The notes under the pieces are model-generated. The model was not told the DNA's origin, made no database searches, and worked only from the letters and a program-made list of their open reading frames with translations. Position numbers and translations under genes: made by a program. From NCBI GenBank assembly GCA_014385025.1, contig JACRTB010000002.1, positions 1 through 64,000 on the forward strand: 64,000 nt of DNA, read 5' to 3'. Shown here piece after piece: positions 25,594 through 34,697 of the stretch (its first letter is position 1; each line of letters starts with the position of its first letter). The stretch comes from Yanshouia hominis. GTDB taxonomy: Bacteria > Bacillota > Clostridia > Oscillospirales > Ruminococcaceae.

Positions 25594-26346
25594 TTAGATA
25601 CAATTAAGAACCTTGGACAGGAAATCCTGTGTGCGGGGATGGCGCGGCGCGGTAAAGAGCTGCTGCGGAGGCCCCTGTTCCAGAATCTGCCCGCCGTCCA
25701 TAAAGAGCACCCGGGTGCCGACCTTCTGGGCAAATCCCATCTCGTGGGTCACAACCACCATGGTGATGCCCTCTTCCGCCAGAGACTTCATGACGCCCAG
25801 CACCTCGCCGACCATCTCAGGGTCGAGCGCGCTGGTCGGCTCGTCGAAGAGCATCACATCAGGATTCATCGCCAGCGCCCGCACAATGGCAATGCGCTGC
25901 TTCTGTCCGCCCGACAGGCGGGAGGGATATTCCTGCGCCTTGTCCGCCAGTCCCACCCGCTCGAGCAGCTTCATCGCCCGCGCCTCGGCTTCTTCCTGGC
26001 TCTCTTTTCTGACCATTGTGGGGCCGATGGTGATATTCTGAAGGATGGTCAGGTGGTTGAACAGATTGAACTGCTGGAAGACCATCCCCATCTTCTGCCG
26101 CAGCAGGTTGATATCCGCGCCGGGAGCGCAGATGTCGTTTCCCTCAAAGATAATGCGGCCGCCGGTCGGCTCCTCCAAACGGTTCAGGCAGCGCAGAAAT
26201 GTCGATTTGCCTGAGCCGGACGGCCCGATGACCGTCACAACCTCGCCCTTGAAAATCTCCTCATTGATGCCCCTGAGCACCTCGTTGCTGCCGAAGCTCT
26301 TATGCAGGTCCTCCACATGGATCATCGCGCTCGATTTATCGCTCAC
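25594..26346 (-). CDS. Amino acid ABC transporter ATPase (GlnQ-type)
   Basis: A 250-residue ATPase: Walker [11 protein letters not shown]-loop [13 protein letters not shown], signature [16 protein letters not shown], Walker [15 protein letters not shown], and H-loop VTHEM. These features are diagnostic of the polar amino acid uptake class. The signature region has K and V where most relatives have Q and A, without loss of key residues. I chose the GTG at 26346, 10 bases after AAAGGAGG; it overlaps the permease stop by 11 bases. Confidence 0.93.
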   Translation of the reverse strand: MSDKSSAMIHVEDLHKSFGSNEVLRGINEEIFKGEVVTVIGPSGSGKSTFLRCLNRLEEPTGGRIIFEGNDICAPGADINLLRQKMGMVFQQFNLFNHLTILQNITIGPTMVRKESQEEAEARAMKLLERVGLADKAQEYPSRLSGGQKQRIAIVRALAMNPDVMLFDEPTSALDPEMVGEVLGVMKSLAEEGITMVVVTHEMGFAQKVGTRVLFMDGGQILEQGPPQQLFTAPRHPRTQDFLSKVLNCI

Positions 26347-27016
26347 TGCGTTTGAGCCTCCTTTCAAAGGTATCGACGCCCTTGCCGACCACAATATTCA
26401 GGATCAGGTAGATGACGGCCGAAATATAGTAGCAGGGCAGCGGGTTATAGGTGGCGGTAACCACGATGCCGTTATTGTACATCAGATCGCTGATTCCCAG
26501 GTATTGAATGACCGAAGTCTCCTTAATCATGACCATGAACTCGTTGCCGATGGCCGGCAGAATGTTCTTGATCGCCTGCGGCATGACGATATGCAGCATC
26601 GTCTGTCCGTTGGTCATGCCGATCGAACGGGCCGCCTCACTCTGCCCGATATCCACCGCCTGAATGCCGGAACGGATGACCTCCGCAACATAGGAAGCGG
26701 AATTGAGCGAAAGGGCGATGACGCAGGGAAGCGCCCGCTCCAGCGCGACGCCCCAGATATTCACCTTGGGATAGGGGATAAAATCGAGCTGGTAATAAAC
26801 GATGTAAAGCTGCACCAGCAGCGGTGTGCCGCGCAGCACGGTGATGTATAGTTTGGCAAAGCCGTTCAGTATCCTGTTTTTCGAGAGGCGGAGCAGGGCG
26901 ATGACACAGCCCAGCAGAAAGCCGCAGAACACCGTGATCAGCGAGATCAGGATGGTCGTGCGGGTGCCCCGCAGGAAATACTGGTAGTAATTCGCGAAAA
27001 TTTCCATAATGGTCAA
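26336..27016 (-). CDS. Amino acid ABC transporter permease
   Basis: A 226-residue permease of the HisM/GlnP class with about five membrane segments. The conserved [14 protein letters not shown] and the EAA-type loop [25 protein letters not shown] couple it to the ATPase. It is the only permease in the operon, so it probably works as a homodimer. A TTG at 27016, 8 bases after GGAGGTG, is the likely start; the ATG at 27007 is less well spaced. Confidence 0.93.
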   Translation of the reverse strand: MTIMEIFANYYQYFLRGTRTTILISLITVFCGFLLGCVIALLRLSKNRILNGFAKLYITVLRGTPLLVQLYIVYYQLDFIPYPKVNIWGVALERALPCVIALSLNSASYVAEVIRSGIQAVDIGQSEAARSIGMTNGQTMLHIVMPQAIKNILPAIGNEFMVMIKETSVIQYLGISDLMYNNGIVVTATYNPLPCYYISAVIYLILNIVVGKGVDTFERRLKRSER

Positions 27017-27129
27017 CGGGATGGCACCTCCAAGTCATAGGGGCCGCAGCCGCGCGAATGCCTGCGGCGGACAAACAAACCCACGCGGCCGCTCCGAATC
27101 ATGAGAGTCACAGCCGCGCTAATGCCGTT

Positions 27130-27158
27130 ATTATAACTCGAGATTCATAAATATACAA
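27130..27158 (-). promoter_or_regulatory. Promoter of the amino-acid ABC operon
   Basis: Minus strand TTGTAT (27158-27153), 17-base spacer, TATAAT (27135-27130). Confidence 0.65.
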
Positions 27159-27181
27159 TAGTTTTTCATAATTTGTATATT
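27150..27181. promoter_or_regulatory. Operator-like inverted repeat over the -35 box
   Basis: AATATACAA (27150-27158) and TTGTATATT (27173-27181), perfect 9-base arms with a 14-base spacer. The left arm covers the -35 box of the amino-acid operon. No regulator is encoded beside it. Confidence 0.55.
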
Positions 27182-27257
27182 GTGTCATTTCCGGAGCGAT
27201 TTTTCCGCAAAATTGTCATCTTTCACGAATATATCCAAAGCGGCGGGCAATGCCCTC

Positions 27258-28595
27258 TCAGGAAACGGACGGCAGGTGCTTTTTCCATCCCCCGGTCAGG
27301 AAGCGGATCGAAAAAACCGCGCCCCTCAGCGCCTCGTCCACCGCCATCGCGATCCAGATTCCGGGAAGGCCCAGCCCGAAATGAACGCCCAGCAGCCAGG
27401 CGCCCGCCACCGCGACCAGCCAGCAGGAGACGATTCCAGCGCCGACCGGCAGCCTGACATCCCCCGCCGCCACAAGGCTGCGCACCATCACGATATTCAC
27501 CGAGCGTCCGATTTCCAGAAAAAATTCAATGGCGAGAATCGTTTTTCCCAGTCTCCAAACCGACTGGTCCCGGGTAAACAGGCCGAAAACGAAATCGCTG
27601 TTCAGCCACAGCAGCGCGGTGATCGAGAGGGAAACCGCCAGCGCGATGCCGACTGCGGTCCAGACACGCCGGCTGATGCGGTCGATCCGCTGCTCTCCCA
27701 CCAGATAGCCGACCACAATCTGGGTTGCCTGTGAAATGGCGATCGAATAGACATAGGCAATATTTGCAAAAATGCTGCAATAAACCTTGGTGGCAACCAC
27801 CGCCGTCCCAAAGAGATTGACAAAGCGCAGAATGAACGCCTGCGACAGGTCATAGGAGAGCGATTCGCCGCCGGTGGGCAGTGCAAAAAAGAGCAGCCTC
27901 CGGCAGACGGCCCCCGGGAACGGGCGAAGCTGTGAAAGGCCCAGCGGAATACGGATCTTCTTACAATAAATAAAGGAGATGACCGCCAGCCCGATGCACT
28001 TGCTGATGTTGGTCGAAATGGCGGCCCCCATCACCCCAAGCTCGGGCAGTCCGAAAAGGCCGTTGATCAGAACCGCATTGCCGAAGATATTGATTCCGTT
28101 CATAATCAGGGCGGTCGTCATGATTTCCCGCAGGTAGGCATAGCTGCGGAGAATCGCCGCAAAGGTCATATAGCATCCCTGCACAAGAATGAACGAGCCG
28201 ACCGCCAGCAGATAGCCCCGCGCATCGGGCATGACCTCGGGCGCAATCCGCAGCCATGAAAAGAGCGGCTTCCAAAACAGAAGCAGAGCGAGGCTCGCCG
28301 CGAGGGACGCGCCTCCCACCACAAGGAAAGCCACATTGCAGACCGCGCCGGCCCGGCGCTCATCCCTGGCGCCGATATACTGTGAGAGCATGATGGTCGC
28401 GGCCGCGCTCATGCTGCTGAGCAGAATGATGATGATATTGATGATCTGATTGCCGTTGCCAATTGCCGCAACCCCCGCCTGACTGTGCCGGCTGATCATC
28501 ATCTGGTCGACATTGCCCACCAAAAGCTGAAGCAGAAGCTCCGCAAAAATCGGCAGGCTCATCCAAAAGACCCGCCGCGCGTTAAATTCTTTCAT
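27258..28595 (-). CDS. MATE-family multidrug/cation exporter
   Basis: A 445-residue protein with about 12 membrane segments and the MATE layout of two six-helix bundles (NQIINIIIILLSSMSAAATI near the start, MVRSLVAAGDVRLPVGAGI near the end). It exports organic cations or drugs using Na+ or H+. I chose ATG 28595 with GGAGG upstream; a longer frame to 28700 has no ribosome site. Monocistronic. Confidence 0.9.
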   Translation of the reverse strand: MKEFNARRVFWMSLPIFAELLLQLLVGNVDQMMISRHSQAGVAAIGNGNQIINIIIILLSSMSAAATIMLSQYIGARDERRAGAVCNVAFLVVGGASLAASLALLLFWKPLFSWLRIAPEVMPDARGYLLAVGSFILVQGCYMTFAAILRSYAYLREIMTTALIMNGINIFGNAVLINGLFGLPELGVMGAAISTNISKCIGLAVISFIYCKKIRIPLGLSQLRPFPGAVCRRLLFFALPTGGESLSYDLSQAFILRFVNLFGTAVVATKVYCSIFANIAYVYSIAISQATQIVVGYLVGEQRIDRISRRVWTAVGIALAVSLSITALLWLNSDFVFGLFTRDQSVWRLGKTILAIEFFLEIGRSVNIVMVRSLVAAGDVRLPVGAGIVSCWLVAVAGAWLLGVHFGLGLPGIWIAMAVDEALRGAVFSIRFLTGGWKKHLPSVS

Positions 28596-28866
28596 CAAAG
28601 GGCTTCCTCCATGGAAAAAGGATGGTGTTCCTGATTTCGCAAGCAACATCATAAACTTTTCCCGCTGTCCTGTCAAGAAAGTGTTAGATGATTTCCACAA
28701 TTATTATTTTACTCATTTGTGCAATCGGCCTGAACTCCCTGCCTTCCAATGATTTCCGCGCCGGAGATTCGCCAAAATTTCACACAGAAGAATTTTTTTG
28801 CTGCGAAAATTGTGGTATTCTGGTACCATTGAAATATTGAAAGATTGCCACGAAAGGGTGTGCGCC

Positions 28867-30393
28867 ATGAAACGGATTGGCGGAATGCTTTTCCTTCTTG
28901 TTTTGCTTCTTTTCGGCTGCGGTCCAAAGGAAATCGTCCTCGACGCTCCGCTTGCGCCGGGAATCGGCTCGGGTGAGCCCAACGACATCACCATCATTGC
29001 CGGGAGCACGGTCTCCATCCCTCTGACCCTTCCGGAACTGAAGGAAGAGCCGCGGATAGAAGTATTTGCACAGCCGCCCCTCTCCGCCGAGCAAAAAGAG
29101 GGCCTGCTTCTGCTTTCCTGCGGGGAACCGGGCCGCTATCCCCTGACGATCACGCTGCGGGCGGAGGGCCGCCGGCAGCTCGACGTTCCCTGCCAGGTAG
29201 AGGTCGAGCCCCGCCCGATGAAGCTTGCGGTGCTCGACGAAGCCGGCTCCCCCGTGGAATCGGTCGTCCTCCCCCGGGGAGAAACGGCTGTTTTAACCCT
29301 TGCCGCCGAGGAGGGGGCCGTCTTTTCCTGTTCCGCCGCCGCGGAAGATTCCCCCTGCGGGCTTCGTCTCGAGGGAAACCGCCTGACCATCACCGCCGAC
29401 CGGCCCGGAGAATGCGGCGTGCCGCTGCGTGCCTCCCTTGACGGCTGGGCCGACGCCGAATTTTCGCTGCCGGTCACTGTCTCAGCCGTCCCCGCCGAGC
29501 TTTCCGTACCGGAAGATTCCCTTTCAGGGCTGGTCGGAGAAACGCTGGCCCTCCCCTGCGCCATCGACTCCGAGGGGGTCCTTTCTGTCTCCTGCGACCC
29601 GCGGCTGACCGCCTCGGTTTCGGGAGGCACGGTTTCTTTCTCCGCCAGCCAGCCCGGCAATTATCAGGTCACCCTCACCGTGGAGGCGCCCGGCGATCTT
29701 CCCTCCTCCAAAACGGTCAGCGTCCTCTACCGCCTGCCTCCGGTGTCGCTCAGCGTCCCCGGCTCGATCAGCCTGAACGCGGGCGAAAGCGTTTCCGCCC
29801 AGGTCGCTGCCACTCCCGGAGCATCGGTCTGGGTCAGCGCCTCGGAGGGACTCTCCGCATCGATCAGCGCGGACGGCACTCTGACGGTCAGCGCCAGCCG
29901 GAAAGGCAGCGGCACCCTGACGGTCGGCGCACAGCTCGACGGATACCAGAGCGCCTCCGCCGAGATCCCGGTGACAGTGGGAACCGCGCTGCCCCCGGCC
30001 AGCAGCCGCTACGCCGACGAAGCGCAGGAGATTGTCCGGCTGGTCAATGAAGAACGCGCCGCGAACGGATTGCAGGCGCTGACTTACCGGCCGGTGCTCG
30101 AGGGACTGGCACAGGCGCGGGCGCGCGAATCCTCGGAATACTGGTCCCACACCCGCCCCGACGGCCGGATGTTCAACAGCATTTTCAGTGATTACGGCCT
30201 CCATTATCAGGGGGAGGGCGAGAATCTGTTCGCCTCCAATGTTCTGGATACCGGCCTCGCCATGGAGGAATGGATGAACTCCCCCGACCATCGCGCCAAC
30301 ATCCTGCGCGGCAACATTGACGGCATTGCGGTCGGCATCGTTCGGGGCGGCGACGGAGATTATTACATCTGCCAGCTTTTTGTCACCGACTAA
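28867..30393 (+). CDS. CAP-domain (SCP/PR1) lipoprotein with Ig-like repeats
   Basis: A 508-residue surface lipoprotein. The lipobox is LLLFGCG. Residues about 40-370 are a series of beta-rich, Ig-like repeats of about 90 residues with recurring LSVPGS/LNAGES-type starts. Residues about 380-508 are a CAP domain: EIVRLVNEERAANGLQAL, the His/Glu site in YWSHTRPDGRMF and GEGENLFAS, and SPDHRANILRGNIDGIAVG. Bacterial CAP proteins are extracellular and of debated function (spore coat, lipid binding or wall-associated). The Ig-like stalk would project the CAP domain from the membrane. ATG 28867 has GAAAGGGTG upstream. Confidence 0.88.
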   Translation: MKRIGGMLFLLVLLLFGCGPKEIVLDAPLAPGIGSGEPNDITIIAGSTVSIPLTLPELKEEPRIEVFAQPPLSAEQKEGLLLLSCGEPGRYPLTITLRAEGRRQLDVPCQVEVEPRPMKLAVLDEAGSPVESVVLPRGETAVLTLAAEEGAVFSCSAAAEDSPCGLRLEGNRLTITADRPGECGVPLRASLDGWADAEFSLPVTVSAVPAELSVPEDSLSGLVGETLALPCAIDSEGVLSVSCDPRLTASVSGGTVSFSASQPGNYQVTLTVEAPGDLPSSKTVSVLYRLPPVSLSVPGSISLNAGESVSAQVAATPGASVWVSASEGLSASISADGTLTVSASRKGSGTLTVGAQLDGYQSASAEIPVTVGTALPPASSRYADEAQEIVRLVNEERAANGLQALTYRPVLEGLAQARARESSEYWSHTRPDGRMFNSIFSDYGLHYQGEGENLFASNVLDTGLAMEEWMNSPDHRANILRGNIDGIAVGIVRGGDGDYYICQLFVTD

Positions 30394-30464
30394 ATCCCTC
30401 CGCCGGGCCACCCGGCACGCGGAAAAGCCGGAAAACCCGGCATAAAACAAGGGGTATTTGATCT

Positions 30465-31676
30465 ATGAAGCAGCGTTTCGTTTATTTTGCCACCGTCCTC
30501 TGTTCGATTCTTTTTCTCTTTTTTGGAAACCGCGCCGCCTCCAGCGGCATGCCTGAATTTCAGGGCATCTATCAGGATCACTGCGTGATGGCCCGGGTCG
30601 AAGGAATCCTCTCGCGGCAGTCGGCCGCGCAGGAAATCGACGGTGTATTCTACGGGCGGGGTACCAACATTCTCTTCGCGGCCGAGATTCTCAACGGCGA
30701 GGAGCGCGGCCAGCTCGTCACAGGCATTCAGAACGTCGATCCCGAATCCCCCAGCCAGCTGCGGGACGTGAAGAAGGGAGATCGCGTCATCCTCACCTAT
30801 AACCCGGTCGAGGGCGCGGCGATCACCTGGATGCTGGGCGAATATGTCCGCACCGACGCGCTCGCCGTCTTCGGCCTGGCCTTTGCGGCGGTCCTGATTC
30901 TTTTCGGACGGCGCAAGGGGGTGAACACCCTGCTTTCGCTCGGTTTCACCTGTCTGGCAATTTTTGTGGTTTTCATCCCCGCCATCCTTTCCGGGAAAAA
31001 CATCTACGGGTGGTCGGTCGCCGTCTGTGTCTTCGTCATCGTCATGACCCTGCTGATCGTTGAGGGGGCCAACCAGAAATGTCTGTGCGCAGCCATCGGA
31101 TGCTTCTGCGGACTCGCCGTTTCGGGGGCGCTCACCCTGCTCTGCGACCACTTTCTTCAGCTCACCGGCATGGTGGACGAGAACTCCATGTATCTGAAGT
31201 ATCTCATCGAAGAGGACCCCATCGACCTCAAGGCCATTATCTTCGCGGCGATCCTCGTCGGCGCAATGGGGGCGATCATGGATGTGGCGATGTCGCTGGC
31301 TTCCGCTCTCCGGGAGCTGCACGAAAAGGCTCCCGAATGCAGCGCCGCCGTCCTCTTTCACTCCGGAATGACGATTGGACGCGATATGATGGGAACGATG
31401 GCCAACACACTGGTGCTCGCCTACATCGGCAGCTCTCTTTCCCTGACCCTGCTTCTCATGGCCTACAGCCGTTCGGTGATCGCGCTGCTCAACCGCGAGA
31501 TGATCGTCGTGGAGATTCTTCAGTCTCTGGTCGGAAGCTCCGGGATTCTCCTGACCATTCCCCTGACCTCTCTGGTCTGTGCCGTCGTCTATTCCCATGC
31601 CAAAGGAACGGCGGACGGCAAGGCGCCGGAGCCTCTTCCCGCACAGCCGGCGGCCCATGAGGACATGCCGCTTTAG
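30465..31676 (+). CDS. YibE/F family membrane protein
   Basis: A 403-residue protein with a signal-like first segment, an extracytoplasmic domain (about 25-125), and about seven further membrane segments (about 130-385). GAMGAIMDVAMSLASAL and GRDMMGTMANTLVLAYIG are hallmarks of the YibE/F family. Function is unestablished; a transporter role is assumed. It lies 71 bases after the CAP lipoprotein gene and is likely co-transcribed. Confidence 0.88.
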   Translation: MKQRFVYFATVLCSILFLFFGNRAASSGMPEFQGIYQDHCVMARVEGILSRQSAAQEIDGVFYGRGTNILFAAEILNGEERGQLVTGIQNVDPESPSQLRDVKKGDRVILTYNPVEGAAITWMLGEYVRTDALAVFGLAFAAVLILFGRRKGVNTLLSLGFTCLAIFVVFIPAILSGKNIYGWSVAVCVFVIVMTLLIVEGANQKCLCAAIGCFCGLAVSGALTLLCDHFLQLTGMVDENSMYLKYLIEEDPIDLKAIIFAAILVGAMGAIMDVAMSLASALRELHEKAPECSAAVLFHSGMTIGRDMMGTMANTLVLAYIGSSLSLTLLLMAYSRSVIALLNREMIVVEILQSLVGSSGILLTIPLTSLVCAVVYSHAKGTADGKAPEPLPAQPAAHEDMPL

Positions 31677-31690
31677 TTTTTCTCCGCCCG

Positions 31691-31719
31691 CGCCCGTCCC
31701 TATCCGGGGCGGGCGTTTT
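31691..31719 (+). terminator. Terminator of the yibE/F gene
   Basis: CGCCCGTCCC/GGGGCGGGCG stem (one G-U pair) followed by TTTT. Confidence 0.75.
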
Positions 31720-31828
31720 GTACCGGTTTTGTGAAATTTCATTTTTCATATTGGAATCTTTCAGCCTTTTCCCCAAATATTCCGTCAACTCCATGAAAAA
31801 TAGTCGTCTTTTTTGTAGATAAATCTGA

Positions 31829-31877
31829 TTGACTTTCCCGATGCGATCTGATAAGTTATTGATAGAAACCGATAAAC
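31829..31877 (+). promoter_or_regulatory. lacI-type gene promoter with operator-like site
   Basis: TTGACT (31829-31834), 17-base spacer, weak TAAGTT (31852-31857). Just downstream GAAACCGATAAAC (31865-31877) is the reverse complement of a sequence very like the one before tctC at 33001-33014. This suggests autoregulation. Confidence 0.5.
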
Positions 31878-31925
31878 AGAACCGGTATATAAAAATGATG
31901 CACAGATGCACGTAAGGAGCGCAGT

Positions 31926-32942
31926 ATGGCAGGGCGGGTTACGATTTCCGATATTGCGAAGGCCGCGGGGGTATCGAAGACCACCATTTCCCGCTATTTG
32001 AACGGAAACTACGGCTATATGTCCGCCGAAACCCGCGCCCGAATTGAAGAGATTATCAAAAAATACAACTATGTGCCCAACAGCATCGCCCGCACCCTCA
32101 AATCCAAAAAGAGCGGGATGATCGGCGTCATCGTCAACACGCTGCGCTATCAGGTCGGCGCACAGACCGTTACCGGAATCAACGATATCTGCACCAAAAA
32201 CGGTTACGGCACCATTGTGCACTGCACAAACGGCGACCGCAGGGCCGAAGAGACGGCGGTTCAGCTCTGTCTCAACCAGCAGGTCGAAGGATTCATCATC
32301 ATTCCCTGCGAAAATTCAGTCGCCCCTTACCTCGAAATCTGCGAACGGGGGATTCCCGTTGTCATCTGCACCCGCCGGCTGGACGACTGGCCCTACGGCT
32401 GCGTATATGTCCGCCACGACGAGCTGATCCAAAAGATGCTGCTTCACCTCAAGGAGCAGGGCTTCGAAAAGGTTCGCTTTTTACTCGATGTTCACGACTT
32501 TCACAAGGAAGCGATGGCGGGATTCTTTTCGGCAGCCTCCGCAGAGCTGTTCGGGATGTCCCGCGAAGAGTCGATCCGCTGGGTCGGCCGGGAAAGCCCT
32601 GCCGTCTGCGAGGCACTTGATGCCCTTCTGCACGAGTATCCGGGACAAAGCAAGGCTGTGATGGCGGTCAACACCCACACCCTGTTTTTGACCCTCCGGG
32701 AGCTGGAACGCCGCCGAATCCGGATTCCTCATGAGCTGGGGGTCTGCGGCTACGATGTGATAGGCTGGTCCGAGCTGGTCTATCCCGGAATTTCCGCGAT
32801 CCGCCAGCCGATGGACCGCATGGGAATCATCGCGGCGGAAAAGATGATGGAAAGCCTGCGCGAGCAGCGTCCCACCCAGGGCGCCTGCGCGCTGGAGGGA
32901 AGTCTCTTTTTCCGAAATTCCACCAATCTGAAGGCGCTGTAG
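31926..32942 (+). CDS. LacI-family regulator of the tct operon
   Basis: A 338-residue regulator: N-terminal helix-turn-helix VTISDIAKAAGVSKTTISRYL, hinge helix YVPNSIARTLKSKKS, then a periplasmic-binding-protein-like ligand domain (GVIVNTLRYQVGA... to GVCGYDVIGWSEL). It precedes tctCBA and two enzyme genes and shares an operator-like motif with them, so the ligand is probably the transported acid or a breakdown product. It has its own terminator, so the tct genes need a separate promoter. Confidence 0.92.
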   Translation: MAGRVTISDIAKAAGVSKTTISRYLNGNYGYMSAETRARIEEIIKKYNYVPNSIARTLKSKKSGMIGVIVNTLRYQVGAQTVTGINDICTKNGYGTIVHCTNGDRRAEETAVQLCLNQQVEGFIIIPCENSVAPYLEICERGIPVVICTRRLDDWPYGCVYVRHDELIQKMLLHLKEQGFEKVRFLLDVHDFHKEAMAGFFSAASAELFGMSREESIRWVGRESPAVCEALDALLHEYPGQSKAVMAVNTHTLFLTLRELERRRIRIPHELGVCGYDVIGWSELVYPGISAIRQPMDRMGIIAAEKMMESLREQRPTQGACALEGSLFFRNSTNLKAL

Positions 32943-32964
32943 CCGTCTTTTCTCTTCGCAAAAC

Positions 32965-32984
32965 AAGGATGGTTTTCCATCCTT
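32965..32984 (+). terminator. Terminator of the lacI-type gene
   Basis: AAGGATGG-TTTT-CCATCCTT followed by CTCTTTTG. Confidence 0.75.
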
Positions 32985-33000
32985 CTCTTTTGTCCTTCTT

Positions 33001-33032
33001 GTTAATCGGTAAACAAAATCGGTTAACGAAAC
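33001..33032. promoter_or_regulatory. Operator-like sites before tctC
   Basis: GTTAATCGGTAAAC (33001-33014) and AATCGGTTAAC (33017-33027) are two copies of a motif with the central CG typical of LacI-family sites; the reverse complement occurs before the lacI-type gene. A CATAAT at 33032-33037 may be the -10 box; no good -35 box is visible. Confidence 0.55.
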
Positions 33033-33101
33033 ATAATTTCAGGATATAGGCGCATGTCGCTTATAGGGGATAGAAAATTAAAAACAGCAGGAGGAAGTAA
33101 C

Positions 33102-34130
33102 ATGAAAAAACTGATCTCGGTCCTTTTGGTTCTGGCCATGGCCCTCTCCCTCGCAGCCTGCGGCTCAAGCAGCGCTCCCGCAAGCTCCGCCGCTCCCGCC
33201 GCCAGCGGCGACGCATCCGGCGGCACACCCGCATCCAAGGGTGAGTGGCCCAGCAAGGCCATCACTCTTCTCTGCGGCTATTCGGCCGGCGGCTCGTCCG
33301 ACCTTGGCTGCCGCTATGTTGCGGAAGCCCTTAAAAAGGATCTCGGCGTTCCCGTTGTCGTTGAGAACGTTCCCGGCAGCGGCAGCTGGCTCGCCTGGAA
33401 TCAGCTTCTGCAGAACACGGATCCCGACGGCTATACCTTCGCGCTGGTAAACCTTTCCGCGATGTACGGCCACTATGATGAGACCAATCCCCGCGAAACC
33501 ACCATCGACGACTTCGAGCTGCTCGCCAACCATGTCATCGACTACCAGGTCCTCGCCATCCGCAACGACGAGACCCGCTTCACCGATTATGCCTCGCTGG
33601 TTGAGTATGCCAAGACCAATCCCCTGATTCTCGCCTCCGCCACCTCCAGCATCACCAGCGGCGACGCCACCGTTGCCAAGATGCTTGAGCAGAAGCACGA
33701 CAGCCAGCTCACCGTCATCCCGGTTGACGGTGCCTCTGACGCCACCACCATGTTCCTCGCCGGCGAAACCGACATCCTCTCCGCCAACGTGGGCGACGTG
33801 ATGGATGCCGAGGAGAACGGCTACCATCCCATCGTTGTCTTCGCTCCTGAGCGTTCCGACTACCTGCCCGACGTTCCCACCGCCATCGAGACCGGCGTTG
33901 ACGACTATGTTTCCTTCTCGGCCCGCGGCTACGCCTATATGCCCGGCGTCGATCCCGCCATCGTTTCGAGAATGGAAGAGGCTCTCACCAAGGCTTTTGA
34001 CGACCCCGATTACCAGAAAAACATGGCTGCCATGGGCGCCGAGCTTGAGCTCTATACCGGAGACGAGTACAAGCAGCTGCTTCTTGACCAGCTTGACACC
34101 CGCCTGGAGCTCTGGGGCGTCGCGAAATAA
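33102..34130 (+). CDS. tctC: Tripartite tricarboxylate transporter binding lipoprotein TctC
   Basis: A 342-residue binding protein of the Bug/TctC family. Lipobox LAACGSS and a Ser/Ala linker anchor it. WPSKAITLLCGYSAGGSSDLGCRY and VVVENVPGSGSWLAWNQL are family landmarks, and the ligand-contacting loops follow. It captures a carboxylated compound outside the cell for TctAB. Possible upstream in-frame starts lack the strong AGGAGG found before ATG 33102. A 10-bp hairpin after the gene separates it from tctB. Confidence 0.93.
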   Translation: MKKLISVLLVLAMALSLAACGSSSAPASSAAPAASGDASGGTPASKGEWPSKAITLLCGYSAGGSSDLGCRYVAEALKKDLGVPVVVENVPGSGSWLAWNQLLQNTDPDGYTFALVNLSAMYGHYDETNPRETTIDDFELLANHVIDYQVLAIRNDETRFTDYASLVEYAKTNPLILASATSSITSGDATVAKMLEQKHDSQLTVIPVDGASDATTMFLAGETDILSANVGDVMDAEENGYHPIVVFAPERSDYLPDVPTAIETGVDDYVSFSARGYAYMPGVDPAIVSRMEEALTKAFDDPDYQKNMAAMGAELELYTGDEYKQLLLDQLDTRLELWGVAK

Positions 34131-34158
34131 TTAGAGCGGAATCAATGAAGCCCAGTTT

Positions 34159-34188
34159 GGAGCGCCGGACTTAAAAGCCCGGCGCTCC
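34159..34188 (+). promoter_or_regulatory. Intercistronic hairpin between tctC and tctB
   Basis: GGAGCGCCGG/CCGGCGCTCC with a 10-base loop and no T run after it. Same position relative to binding protein and permease genes as the dctP-dctQ hairpin. Confidence 0.65.
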
Positions 34189-34208
34189 AGCAGGAAAGGA
34201 GCACATTT

Positions 34209-34673
34209 GTGAAGAAGCAACTTCATCAGGACGTTTTTATCGGCTTTATTTGTCTGGCCATCAGCCTGCTGGTCTTTGCGCTGAACACGAACCTGCCCTC
34301 TGACGCCGCCATGATGCCGCGGCTGCTCGGCGGGATGCTGACCATTCTCTCGATTTTGATCATTTACCATGGCCTGCGCAAAAGCAAACTGCCCGTGGAG
34401 GAACAGGGCCCCAAGGCCCTGACGGTGGATGCGCTGAAGATTCCCCTGATCACATGGGGCTTTGTGGTACTCTACTACATTCTTTTCCATGTAGCCGGCT
34501 ACTTTGTTGCCACCGGTATTATGATTATCGCGCTGATGCGCTTTATGAAACGCACCTCCTGGCCGGTCATCATTGCGATTGATGCGGTTTATCTGCTGGT
34601 CATGTATTTTGCATTTGTTCGTATGCTGAATGTGTCGGTGGACAATTTCGGCATGTTGGGCCGGCTGCTGTAA
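34209..34673 (+). CDS. tctB: Tricarboxylate transporter small membrane subunit TctB
   Basis: A 154-residue protein with four membrane segments; the first reads VFIGFICLAISLLVFAL and the short motif PSDAAMMPRLLGGML follows. GTG start with AAAGGAG upstream. It pairs with TctA in the membrane. Confidence 0.9.
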   Translation: MKKQLHQDVFIGFICLAISLLVFALNTNLPSDAAMMPRLLGGMLTILSILIIYHGLRKSKLPVEEQGPKALTVDALKIPLITWGFVVLYYILFHVAGYFVATGIMIIALMRFMKRTSWPVIIAIDAVYLLVMYFAFVRMLNVSVDNFGMLGRLL

Positions 34674-34697
34674 CGCTTGGAAAGGAGAACATGAAAC

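Noticed and set aside
23422-26214. 930-codon open frame antisense to the amino-acid ABC operon
   Set aside because: It covers three complete transporter/enzyme genes with all expected motifs on the other strand.
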